Shown: one piece after another, positions 26,777-34,847 of the stretch | How the letters are laid out: every line of letters begins with the position of its first letter | Position numbering within the stretch: the stretch's first letter is position 1 | NCBI RefSeq assembly: GCF_036169555.1 | Contig: NZ_CP108032.1 | Location: forward strand, 992,001-1,056,000 | DNA: 64,000 nucleotides | Reading direction: 5' to 3' | DNA from: Streptomyces sp. NBC_00306 | Lineage (GTDB): Bacteria; Actinomycetota; Actinomycetes; Streptomycetales; Streptomycetaceae | Notes under the pieces: generated by a model | The model's input: the letters and a program-made list of their open reading frames with translations, nothing else | What the model was told of the DNA's origin: nothing | The model's database searches: none | Translations under genes and position numbers: made by a program

Positions 26777-26932
26777 GGTGAGCGCCTGCCCCGGGCGCGG
26801 GCGGGCACGCCCGCGCATCCTCCGTCCGGCCTAGGGCCCCTTCGCGACGACCGCCAGTAGGACCGCCGTCGCGGGGGAAGGAGGGGGGAAGAAGTCCCGC
26901 GATCGGATACGCATCGGACCAGGGAGGAAGCC

Positions 26933-28654
26933 ATCGCAGCCGACGGCGTACCGCAGGAGGGCGACGCGTGGTGGAAGTCCGCGGTCGTCTACCAGATCTA
27001 TCCGCGCAGCTTCGCGGACTCCGACGGCGACGGCATCGGTGACCTCGCCGGCATCACGCAGCGCCTGGACCATCTCGCGGATCTGGGCATCGACGTCATC
27101 TGGCTGTCGCCGGTCTACCCCTCGCCCCAGGACGACAACGGCTACGACATCAGCGACTACCAGGACATCGACCCGGTCTTCGGCGACCTGGCGGCGTTCG
27201 ACCGGCTGCTGGCGGCCGTGCACGAACGCGGGATGAAGCTGGTGATGGACCTGGTGGTCAACCACACCTCCGACGAGCACCCGTGGTTCCAGGAGTCCCG
27301 CGATCCTCGGAGCCCCCGGCGCGACTGGTACTGGTGGCGGCCTCCGCGCGACGGCCGCGAACCGAACAACTGGGGCTCCTTCTTCTCCGGACCCACCTGG
27401 ACGCACGACCCCGCGAGCGACGGGTACTACCTCCATCTCTTCTCGCCCAAGCAGCCGGACCTCAACTGGGAGCACCCGCAGCTGCGTCAGGCCGTGTACG
27501 CGATGATGCGCTGGTGGCTCGACCGCGGTGTCGACGGCTTCCGGATGGATGTCGTCAACTTCATCTCCAAGGACCCGGCGCTGCCGGACGGCGCCGTGAC
27601 CGGTGACGGCCCCCTCGGCGACGGCTCGCCCCACTTCGTGTGCGGTCCCCGTATCCACGACCACCTCCAGGAGATGCACCGCGAGGTCTTCGCCCGGTAC
27701 CCGGGGCGGCTGCTGACCGTGGGCGAGATGCCGGGCGTGACCGTGGAGCAGGCCCGGCTGTTCACCGATCCGGCGCGAGCCGAGGTCGACATGGTCTTCC
27801 AGTTCGAGCATGTCGGACTCGACCACGGCCGCCACAAGTTCGACCTGAGGCCCCTGCGTCTGACCGACCTCAAGGCCTCACTCGGGCGCTGGCAGACGGA
27901 GCTCGCGGACACCGGCTGGAACAGCCTGTACTGGAACAACCACGACCAGCCCCGCGCGGTCTCCCGCTTCGGCGACGACAGCCCCCGGCACCGTGTGCGC
28001 TCCGCCACCGCGCTGGCCACCGTGCTGCATCTGCACCGGGGCACGCCCTACGTCTACCAGGGCGAGGAACTGGGCATGGCCAACGCGCCGTTCCGCTCGA
28101 TCGAGGACTTCCGGGACATCGAGACGCTCAACCACTACGCGCAGTCGCTCCGGGCCGGGGAGAAGCCCGAGGACGTCCTGCCGGGCCTGCGGGCGATGGG
28201 CCGGGACAACGCCCGTACCCCCATGCAGTGGGACGCGTCGCCGCACGCCGGTTTCACCACCGGCACCCCGTGGCTGCCGGTCAATCCCGATCACACCGAG
28301 GTCAACGCGGCAGCCGCCCGCGCGAACCCGGACTCCGTCTACCACCACTACCGCCGGCTGATCGCCCTGCGACACGATGAACCCGCCGTCGTGCACGGCG
28401 ACTTCACGATGCTGCTGCCGGACGACGAACGGGTCTACGCCTTCACCCGGCAGCACGGCGGCACCGTACTGCTCGTGGTCGCCAACCTGAGCTCCGAGGC
28501 GGTTGCCGTGCCGCTGCCGGACGGGTGGCAGGACGCCGAACTGCTCCTCGGCAATGTCCCGGCCGGCGAGGCGACCGACGCGGCGGACCCCGCACCGTCC
28601 GGTCACGCCGTCCTCGCCCCGTGGGAGGCCCGCATCCACCGCCGCACCACCTGA
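26933..28654 (+). CDS. GH13 alpha-glucosidase, apparent ATC start codon
   Basis: A 573-residue GH13 enzyme predicted to hydrolyse alpha-1,4 or alpha-1,6 glucosidic bonds of short oligosaccharides. Family regions: WWKSAVVYQIYPRSFADSDG, DLVVNHTSDEHPWF, GFRMDVVNF (nucleophile Asp), LTVGEMPG (acid Glu) and WNNHDQPR. The frame is open from 26861, but it has no ATG, GTG or TTG before 27218, and starting at 27218 would delete the essential first strand of the barrel. A strong AGGGAGG at 26921-26927 is followed 5 bp later by ATC (26933), so ATC is the likely initiator, or the G of an ATG has been changed. No signal peptide is seen, so it is cytoplasmic. Confidence 0.85.
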   Translation: MAADGVPQEGDAWWKSAVVYQIYPRSFADSDGDGIGDLAGITQRLDHLADLGIDVIWLSPVYPSPQDDNGYDISDYQDIDPVFGDLAAFDRLLAAVHERGMKLVMDLVVNHTSDEHPWFQESRDPRSPRRDWYWWRPPRDGREPNNWGSFFSGPTWTHDPASDGYYLHLFSPKQPDLNWEHPQLRQAVYAMMRWWLDRGVDGFRMDVVNFISKDPALPDGAVTGDGPLGDGSPHFVCGPRIHDHLQEMHREVFARYPGRLLTVGEMPGVTVEQARLFTDPARAEVDMVFQFEHVGLDHGRHKFDLRPLRLTDLKASLGRWQTELADTGWNSLYWNNHDQPRAVSRFGDDSPRHRVRSATALATVLHLHRGTPYVYQGEELGMANAPFRSIEDFRDIETLNHYAQSLRAGEKPEDVLPGLRAMGRDNARTPMQWDASPHAGFTTGTPWLPVNPDHTEVNAAAARANPDSVYHHYRRLIALRHDEPAVVHGDFTMLLPDDERVYAFTRQHGGTVLLVVANLSSEAVAVPLPDGWQDAELLLGNVPAGEATDAADPAPSGHAVLAPWEARIHRRTT

Positions 28655-28822
28655 GGTCACAGGGTGAAGGCCGCCTCGACGAGCATCGCGGCTCCGGCGG
28701 CCCCTCTCGGCGCGTGGCCCGGCGCACGGAGAGTCCGCGTGCCCGAGCCCACGCGCCGGGTCCGCCACCGTCGGCGAGAGCGGTGTCCCGATGATCCCGG
28801 CATCGGCGGGTAGGCGCCCTTC

Positions 28823-29821
28823 ATGACCGTCTACGGATTTCATGCCTCGCACGAACAGGTACCGCCTGCCGACCTGCTGAGCGCGGTGGTCCACGCGGAA
28901 CAGGCGGGCTTCACCGCCGCCATGTGCTCGGACCACTTCTCGCCCTGGAGCGCCCGGCAGGGTGAATCCGGCTTCGCCTGGTCGTGGCTCGGCGCCGCGT
29001 TGCAGGCGACCGACCGCATACCGTTCGGCGTCGTCAACGCGCCGGGCCAGCGGTACCACCCGGCGATCGTCGCGCAGGCGGTGGGCAGTCTCGCCGCCAT
29101 GTACCCCGGACGGTTCTGGGCCGCTCTCGGCAGCGGTGAGGCGTCCAACGAGCACATCACCGGCGAGCGGTGGCCCCGCAAGGAGGTACGCAACGCGCGG
29201 CTGCGCGAGTGCGTCGACATCATCCGCGCCCTGCTGCGCGGCGAGGAGGTCAGCCATGAGGGCCTGGTGACGGTGGACCGGGCCAGGCTGTGGACCCGTC
29301 CCCCGACCCCACCGCCGCTGATCGGCGCCGCGTGCAGCGAGGCGACGGCGCGCTGGTGCGCGGACTGGGCCGACGGCCTGATCACCGTGAACGCCCCGCA
29401 CGAACAGCTGACGCGGATCATCAACGCCTACCGCTCCGCCGGCGGGACCGGCCCGCTGCACCTCCAGGTCCATCTCAGCTGGGACCCCGACCACGACACG
29501 GCCCTCGCCGTCGCCCACCACCAGTGGCGTTCCAACGTCCATGGTCCGCCCGCCAGTTGGGACCTGGAGACGGCGGAGCTCTTCGACAGTGTCAGCGAGC
29601 ACGTCACCCCCGAGCAGGTCGCGGACTGCGTCAACGTCTCCTCCGACCTGGGCCGGCACGCGGCCTGGCTCCAGGAGTACGCCGACCTCGGCTTCGACGC
29701 GGTGATGCTGCACCACGTCGGGCAGGAACAGGCCGCCTTCATCGAGGCGTTCGGCGCCAAGGTGCTGCCGCAGCTCGACGTGACCCGTCCGCGGGCCTAC
29801 ACCGCGGAGCGTGCGCGATGA
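28823..29821 (+). CDS. luciferase-like (LLM) flavin-dependent oxidoreductase
   Basis: A 332-residue TIM-barrel oxidoreductase of the bacterial luciferase superfamily. Typical blocks: GFHASHEQVPPADLLSAVVHAEQAGF, MCSDHFSPW, WSWLGAALQAT, MYPGRFWAALGSGEASNEHITG and PPLIGAACSEATARWCADWADG. It resembles the TIGR03885 group as I remember it, described as probably using a flavin other than F420; cofactor and substrate are uncertain. Its last codons overlap the ATG of the following GH13 gene (ATGA), so the two are translationally coupled. No strong ribosome binding site precedes ATG 28823. Confidence 0.82.
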   Translation: MTVYGFHASHEQVPPADLLSAVVHAEQAGFTAAMCSDHFSPWSARQGESGFAWSWLGAALQATDRIPFGVVNAPGQRYHPAIVAQAVGSLAAMYPGRFWAALGSGEASNEHITGERWPRKEVRNARLRECVDIIRALLRGEEVSHEGLVTVDRARLWTRPPTPPPLIGAACSEATARWCADWADGLITVNAPHEQLTRIINAYRSAGGTGPLHLQVHLSWDPDHDTALAVAHHQWRSNVHGPPASWDLETAELFDSVSEHVTPEQVADCVNVSSDLGRHAAWLQEYADLGFDAVMLHHVGQEQAAFIEAFGAKVLPQLDVTRPRAYTAERAR

Positions 29822-31512
29822 GGCTGACCCGGACCTCCGACCTGTGGTGGAAGAACGCGGTGGTGTACTGCCTGGACGTCGAGACGTACCAGGACAGCAA
29901 CGGCGACGGCACCGGCGACTTCGCGGGCCTCACCCAGCGGATCGACCATCTGGTGCGCCTCGGTGTCACCTGTGTGTGGCTGATGCCCTTCTACCCGACA
30001 CGCGAACGCGACGACGGCTACGACATCACCGACTTCTACGGAGTCGACCCCCGCCTCGGCACGCTCGGCGACTTCACCGAGTTCGTCCGCACCGCCCGCG
30101 ACCGCGGCATCCGGGTCATCGCCGACCTGGTGGTCAACCACACCTCCGAGCACCACCCCTGGTTCGAGGACGCCCGCTCGGGCCGCGACGCGGCGCACCG
30201 CGACTGGTACGTGTGGCGCGACGAGCCGCCCGAGGACGGACCCTCCGGCGTGGTCTTCCCGGACGCGGAGAAGAGCCTGTGGGAGTACGACCGGACGTCC
30301 GGCCAGTACTACCTGCACCGGTTCTACAAGCAGCAGCCCGACCTCAACATCACCAACCCGGCCGTGCGGGACGAGATAGCCCGCATCATGGGGTTCTGGA
30401 CCCAGCTCGGTCTTTCCGGTTTCCGGGTCGACGCGGTGCCGTTCCTGCTGGAGACCGACGGGCAGGACGACGCCGGCCGGCTGCCCGACCCCCATGAGTA
30501 CCTCGCGGATCTGCGCGCCTTCCTCGGCCGCCACTGCGGCGACGCGGTGCTGCTGGGCGAGGTCAATCTCCCCTACGACGAGACGGCGTTGTTCTTCGGC
30601 GAACCGAGCTCCGGCCGCGGCGACGAACTGACGATGTGCTTCGACTTCATCGGCATGCAGCGGATGTACCTCTCGATGGCCCGCGGCGACTCGTCCCCGC
30701 TCGCCGACGCCCTCCGTACGCGGCCCGCCGCTCCCCGCGACGCCCACTGGGCCACCTTCGTCCGCAATCACGACGAGCTGACCCTGGACAAGCTCGGCGA
30801 CGACGAACGCGCCGAGGTCTTCGAGGCGTTCGGCCCCGAGAAGGACATGCAGCTCTACGACCGCGGTCTGCGCCGCAGACTGCCCCCGATGGTCGGCGGT
30901 GACAGGCGGCGGCTGGAACTCGCCTACAGCCTGCTGTTCACCCTGCCCGGTACGCCCGTCCTCTACTACGGGGAGGAGATCGGGATGGGTGAGAATCTCG
31001 CCGCGGAGGGCCGACAGGCCGTGCGCGGGCCGATGCAGTGGACCGCCGACGACGACGCCGGCTTCTCCACCGCGGACGCCGGAGCGTTCCCGAACCCGCT
31101 GTGCGAGGGCGAGTTCGGCCCCGGGCGGGTGAACGTGCACGACCAGACCCACGACGCCGGATCGCTGCTCGCGCGCATGCGCCTGATGATCGAGCGCTAC
31201 CGCGGGGCGCCCGAACTGGCCTGGGGGACGTACGAGGTCCTCGACACCCCCGCGCCCGCCGTCCTCGCCCACATCAGCTCGCTCCCGGAGGGGGCCGTGC
31301 TGGCCCTGCACAATTTCGCGGACCACACGGTCACCGCGGAAACGAAGGCGCCCGAGCTGAAGCCGGGCACGGTGCTCACCGACGTGCTGACCGGCGCCGC
31401 CGTCACCATCCCGCGCGACGGCCGTCTGCGCACGGAGCTGGAGCCGTACGGCTACCGGTGGCTGCGCGTCGACACGACGGCGGACGACCCGGAGCGTACG
31501 ACCGCGAGCTGA
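29818..31512 (+). CDS. GH13 alpha-amylase family protein (trehalose-synthase-like)
   Basis: A 564-residue GH13 enzyme. Conserved regions: NAVVYCLDVETYQDSNGDGTGDF, DLVVNHTSEHHPWF, GFRVDAVPF (nucleophile Asp), AVLLGEVNLP (acid Glu) and TFVRNHDELTLDKL. The last, with WATFVRNHDELTL, is like trehalose synthases, but the C-terminal domain is shorter. It lacks the maltokinase fusion and a signal peptide. Likely chemistry is isomerisation or hydrolysis of maltose-type sugars; the exact reaction is open. It is translationally coupled to the LLM oxidoreductase upstream and ends in a bidirectional terminator. Confidence 0.85.
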   Translation: MRLTRTSDLWWKNAVVYCLDVETYQDSNGDGTGDFAGLTQRIDHLVRLGVTCVWLMPFYPTRERDDGYDITDFYGVDPRLGTLGDFTEFVRTARDRGIRVIADLVVNHTSEHHPWFEDARSGRDAAHRDWYVWRDEPPEDGPSGVVFPDAEKSLWEYDRTSGQYYLHRFYKQQPDLNITNPAVRDEIARIMGFWTQLGLSGFRVDAVPFLLETDGQDDAGRLPDPHEYLADLRAFLGRHCGDAVLLGEVNLPYDETALFFGEPSSGRGDELTMCFDFIGMQRMYLSMARGDSSPLADALRTRPAAPRDAHWATFVRNHDELTLDKLGDDERAEVFEAFGPEKDMQLYDRGLRRRLPPMVGGDRRRLELAYSLLFTLPGTPVLYYGEEIGMGENLAAEGRQAVRGPMQWTADDDAGFSTADAGAFPNPLCEGEFGPGRVNVHDQTHDAGSLLARMRLMIERYRGAPELAWGTYEVLDTPAPAVLAHISSLPEGAVLALHNFADHTVTAETKAPELKPGTVLTDVLTGAAVTIPRDGRLRTELEPYGYRWLRVDTTADDPERTTAS

Positions 31513-31526
31513 CCGGGGCGGCTGTT

Positions 31527-31569
31527 CGCACGGTGCGGCTCAGCCGAGGAAGCTGAGCCGCACCGTGCG
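31527..31569. terminator. bidirectional hairpin terminator overlapping the yjbQ-like 3' end
   Basis: The 18-bp arm CGCACGGTGCGGCTCAGC (31527-31544) pairs perfectly with 31552-31569 across a 7-base loop. It begins 15 bp after the GH13 stop codon and includes the last codons and the stop of the convergent YjbQ-like gene, so one structure can end both transcripts. Confidence 0.85.
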
Positions 31570-31962
31570 GCGCGGGTTGTCCTTGTTCGTGTCGACCAGG
31601 CAGACCGACTGCCAGGTGCCCAGTTCGAGACGTCCGCCGATCACCGGCAGCGTCGCGTGCGGAGGGACGAACGCGGGCAGGACGTGATCGCGGCCGTGGC
31701 CCGGGCTGCCGTGGCGGTGCTGCCAGCGGTCGTCGGCCGGGAGGAGGGTGTGCAGCGCGGCCAGCAGGTCGTCGTCGCTGCCCGCGCCCGTCTCGATCAC
31801 GGCGACACCGGCCGTCGCGTGCGGGACGAAGACGTTGAGCAGTCCGTCCCGGCCGTTCGCCGCCTCCTGGAGAAACTGTTCGCAGGCGCCGGTCAGATCG
31901 GTCACCGTCTCGTCGGAGCCGGTGGTGAGGTTCAGGACCTTGGTGGTGAAGGGTGCGGGCAT
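31540..31962 (-). CDS. YjbQ / UPF0047 family protein (secondary thiamine-phosphate synthase type)
   Basis: A 140-residue single-domain protein of the YjbQ family. The signature elements are LNVFVPHATAGVAVIE, with a conserved His and Thr, the central DDRWQHRHGSPGHGRDHVLPAFVPPHATLPVIGGRLELGTWQSVCLVD, and a short C-terminus. Homologues have weak thiamine-phosphate synthase activity in tests, and their true role is uncertain. ATG 31962 has GGAGGGGG about 14 bp upstream. The last codons lie inside the shared terminator hairpin. Confidence 0.85.
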   Translation of the reverse strand: MPAPFTTKVLNLTTGSDETVTDLTGACEQFLQEAANGRDGLLNVFVPHATAGVAVIETGAGSDDDLLAALHTLLPADDRWQHRHGSPGHGRDHVLPAFVPPHATLPVIGGRLELGTWQSVCLVDTNKDNPRRTVRLSFLG

Positions 31963-32186
31963 GGGTCCATTTTCCCCCTCCGCGGGCCGCCTGCCCGTGA
32001 AGGCCCCGGCCGGGGAGGCCGCCGTGCCGGTCGTTCGGCGGGCGACGCGCGGTACGAAACCGGCCCGTCGGCCTCCCGTGGGTGCGACGGTCGATGGACG
32101 CGAAGAGCCGGGTGTGTCCACCATGGATGCACCCCTGACACGGCTTTCCGGCGCGGCGACGTCACGAGCGGACGGGACGGTGCTCC

Positions 32187-33377
32187 ATGATCCACAGCGC
32201 TCCGGGTGCGGACTCCCCGCCCCTCCCCTCGGCCGCGGACGTCGTGATCGTGGGCGGCGGTGTCATCGGAGCGAGCATCGCCTTCCATCTGGCCGAGGCC
32301 GGCGTCCGGGACGTCCTGGTGGTGGAGCGCGACGAGCCGGCGTCGGGATCGTCGGGGAAACCGATCGGCGGGATCCGCGCCCAGTTCTCGGACCCGCTGA
32401 ACATCGGGCTGGGACAGCGCAGCCTGGAAGCCTGGCGACAGTTCGCCACCCGCCCTGGCGCCGACATCGGGCTGCGGACCATCGGGTATCTCTTCCTCCT
32501 GGGCACGGGGAAGGAGGTGGCGACGTTCGAGCGGGCCGTCGCCGTGCAGAACGATCTGGGGGTCCGCAGCCGGATCATCACGCCGCGCGAGGCTCACGAG
32601 CTGTGCCCGTACATCGATCCGTCCTCGATCGCCGCCGCGGCCCACTCCCCCGACGACGGCTGTGCGCTCCCCGGTGCCGCGGTCGGCGGGTACCTCCGTG
32701 CGGCCCGCAGGCTCGGTGCCACGGTCCTTACCCACTGCGCGGTCACCGGCATCGCCACCGACGACGGCCGGGTGCGGGCGGTGCACACCTCGTCGGGGAC
32801 CGTGCGCACCGGCACCGTGGTGTGTGCCGCGGGAGCCTGGTCGGGGGCCGTCGGTGCGATGGCCGGAGTGCCGCTGCCCGTGGTCCCGTTGCGCCGCCGG
32901 ATCGCGATGACGGGCCCGCTCAGGCCCGGGCCGCCGAGAATCCCGTTCACCCTGGACTTCGCGTCGTCGCTCTACTTCCACGACGACGGCGCGGGTGGGC
33001 TGGTCCTCGGGCTCTCCGACCCGCGTCAGAAGCCGGGCTTCGGACGGGAGTTCAGCGTCGAATGGCTGGAGCCGTTCCGGGAGGCGGCCCGGCGGCGGGC
33101 GCCGGCGCTCGCGTCGCTGGGGGTCCGCAGCGGCTGGGCGGGGCTGTACGAGGTGACGCCCGACCGCAACGCCCTCATCGGCCGGGCCCGCGAGGTGGAC
33201 GGATTCCTGTATGCCACCGGCTTCTCCGGGCACGGTTTTCTCCAGGCCCCAGCGGTCGGCGAGATCATGCGCGATCTGTATCTGGAGGCGACGCCGTTCG
33301 TCGATGTCGGTCCGCTGTCCGCGACCCGTTTCGAAGGGAGCGCAGCCGCTGCCCGGCCCGAGGCCCACATCATCTGA
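32187..33377 (+). CDS. FAD-dependent amino-acid oxidase (DAO / L-pipecolate-oxidase-like)
   Basis: A 396-residue flavoprotein of the D-amino-acid oxidase/sarcosine oxidase fold. The FAD-binding VVIVGGGVIGASIAFHLAEAG is at about residues 19-39, then ASGSSGKPIGGIRAQFSD, and the C-terminal GLYEVTPDRNALIGR with FSGHGFLQAPAVGE. The next two genes encode HglS and an aminoadipate-semialdehyde dehydrogenase, the same company as L-pipecolate oxidase AmaA in Pseudomonas. Oxidation of pipecolate or another lysine-derived amine is therefore likely, but rests on context. No strong ribosome binding site precedes ATG 32187. Confidence 0.82.
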   Translation: MIHSAPGADSPPLPSAADVVIVGGGVIGASIAFHLAEAGVRDVLVVERDEPASGSSGKPIGGIRAQFSDPLNIGLGQRSLEAWRQFATRPGADIGLRTIGYLFLLGTGKEVATFERAVAVQNDLGVRSRIITPREAHELCPYIDPSSIAAAAHSPDDGCALPGAAVGGYLRAARRLGATVLTHCAVTGIATDDGRVRAVHTSSGTVRTGTVVCAAGAWSGAVGAMAGVPLPVVPLRRRIAMTGPLRPGPPRIPFTLDFASSLYFHDDGAGGLVLGLSDPRQKPGFGREFSVEWLEPFREAARRRAPALASLGVRSGWAGLYEVTPDRNALIGRAREVDGFLYATGFSGHGFLQAPAVGEIMRDLYLEATPFVDVGPLSATRFEGSAAAARPEAHII

Positions 33378-33429
33378 CGCGCGGGGATCGGACCACGAGA
33401 GGCCCGAGCCGGACATCCGGGAAGCAATA

Positions 33430-33474
33430 GATCCCAGAACCGTGGATCCGAGAAGCATGGATCCGAGAAGGCGC
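33430..33474 (+). repeat. three 15-bp tandem repeats before hglS
   Basis: Three head-to-tail units, the consensus being GATCCGAGAAGCATG, fill 33430-33474. The first and third units carry substitutions. They lie between the oxidase stop codon and the hglS ribosome binding site and could not be linked to a known element. Confidence 0.75.
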
Positions 33475-33495
33475 ACAGCAGACAAGGAGGACCGC

Positions 33496-34836
33496 ATGAT
33501 CCCGACCTGGCGGCTGCGGGCGGCGTTCGCCCGACGCCTCTCCGACATGTACGGGGCCGAAGTGCCCGCGTACACCACGCTCCTGGAGGTGTCGGCCCAG
33601 GTCAACGACGAGGTGATCGGCAAGGACGGCGACGCGGGCCGCCTCGGCGGGATCGAGCGGGTGACGGCCGAGCGGCACGGCGCGATCCGCGTCGGCACCC
33701 CGCGTGAGATGCGCCAGGCCGCCCAGATCTTCGCCGCGCTCGGTATGCGGCCGGTCGGCTTCTACGATCTGCGCGAGGCCGCGGCCAGCTCGGTGCCGGT
33801 CGTCTCCACCGCCTTTCGTCCCGTCGAGGCCGAGGAGCTGGAACGCAATCCCTTCCGCGTCTTCACCTCCATGCTCACCACCGCCGACCGGCGGTTCTTC
33901 GACGCTGAACTCGAAGGCCGGCTGGAGTCGTTCCTCGACCGGCGCGCTCTCTTCCCTCCGGAGCTGCTGCATCTGGCGGCACAGGCGGAGCGGGAGGAGG
34001 GGCTCGACGAGGCGGCCGCGGAGCGATTCCTCACCCTGGCGGTGGCCGCTTTCGAACTCTCCCCGGAGCCCGTGGACCGGGCCTGGTACGCGGAACTGGA
34101 GCGGATCTCGGCCGTCGCCGCCGACATCGGCGGTGTCGCGAGCACGCACATCAACCACCTCACACCGCGCGTCCTCGACATCGACGAGCTCTACCGGCGG
34201 ATGGGAGAGCGCGGCATCACGATGATCGACCGCATCCAGGGTCCGCCGCGGTGGGACGGTCCCGATGTCCTGCTGCGCCAGACGTCCTTCCGTGCGCTCT
34301 CGGAGGCACGGCGTTTCCGGGAGCCGGACGGCAGCATCGGCGAGGGTGCCCTGCGGGTGCGGTTCGGTGAGGTCGAGGCCCGCGGCATCGCCCTCACACG
34401 GGCGGGCCGGACGCTCTACGACGAACTGATCGGCGGATCCGCCGAGGAATGGCCGCTGCGCTTCCCCCGTACGGAACGTCAGTTGGCCGCCCGGGAGATG
34501 GGGTACTTCCGGTACGAACCGGCGGCCGGCCGGCCGCTCGACGGGCAGCGGCCGCCGCAGGACCTGCCCGGTCTGCTCGACGGCGGCTGGCTCAGCGCCC
34601 TGCCCATCGTCTACGAGGACTTCCTGCCCGCGTCGGCCGCCGGGATCTTCCAGTCGAACCTCACCGAGGAGGGCACCCGGGACCGCACGGCCATCGGCAC
34701 GCACTACGACCAGCGGTGGCTCTCGGAGGTGCTGGAGCGCCCGGTCCACGACCCCTTCGATCTCTACGCCGCTCAGCAGGACCGTTCACTACGGCAGGCC
34801 CGCGAGGCCATCGGACACCCCAAGGACGCGCTGTGA
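33496..34836 (+). CDS. hglS: 2-oxoadipate dioxygenase/decarboxylase (HglS, DUF1338 family)
   Basis: A 446-residue non-heme iron enzyme that converts 2-oxoadipate to D-2-hydroxyglutarate with loss of CO2, the key step of the D-lysine/aminoadipate route described in Pseudomonas putida. DUF1338 landmarks: the N-terminal YTTLLEVSAQVND, then VASTHINHLTPRVLDID, whose His is a likely iron ligand, MIDRIQGPP, LLRQTSFRA, and VYEDFLPASAAGIFQSNL, whose Glu is a likely iron ligand. Length matches the family. ATG 33496 has a strong AGGAGG 6 bp upstream. It is followed within 12 bp by the dehydrogenase gene. Confidence 0.87.
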   Translation: MIPTWRLRAAFARRLSDMYGAEVPAYTTLLEVSAQVNDEVIGKDGDAGRLGGIERVTAERHGAIRVGTPREMRQAAQIFAALGMRPVGFYDLREAAASSVPVVSTAFRPVEAEELERNPFRVFTSMLTTADRRFFDAELEGRLESFLDRRALFPPELLHLAAQAEREEGLDEAAAERFLTLAVAAFELSPEPVDRAWYAELERISAVAADIGGVASTHINHLTPRVLDIDELYRRMGERGITMIDRIQGPPRWDGPDVLLRQTSFRALSEARRFREPDGSIGEGALRVRFGEVEARGIALTRAGRTLYDELIGGSAEEWPLRFPRTERQLAAREMGYFRYEPAAGRPLDGQRPPQDLPGLLDGGWLSALPIVYEDFLPASAAGIFQSNLTEEGTRDRTAIGTHYDQRWLSEVLERPVHDPFDLYAAQQDRSLRQAREAIGHPKDAL

Positions 34837-34847
34837 CAGGACATGCT

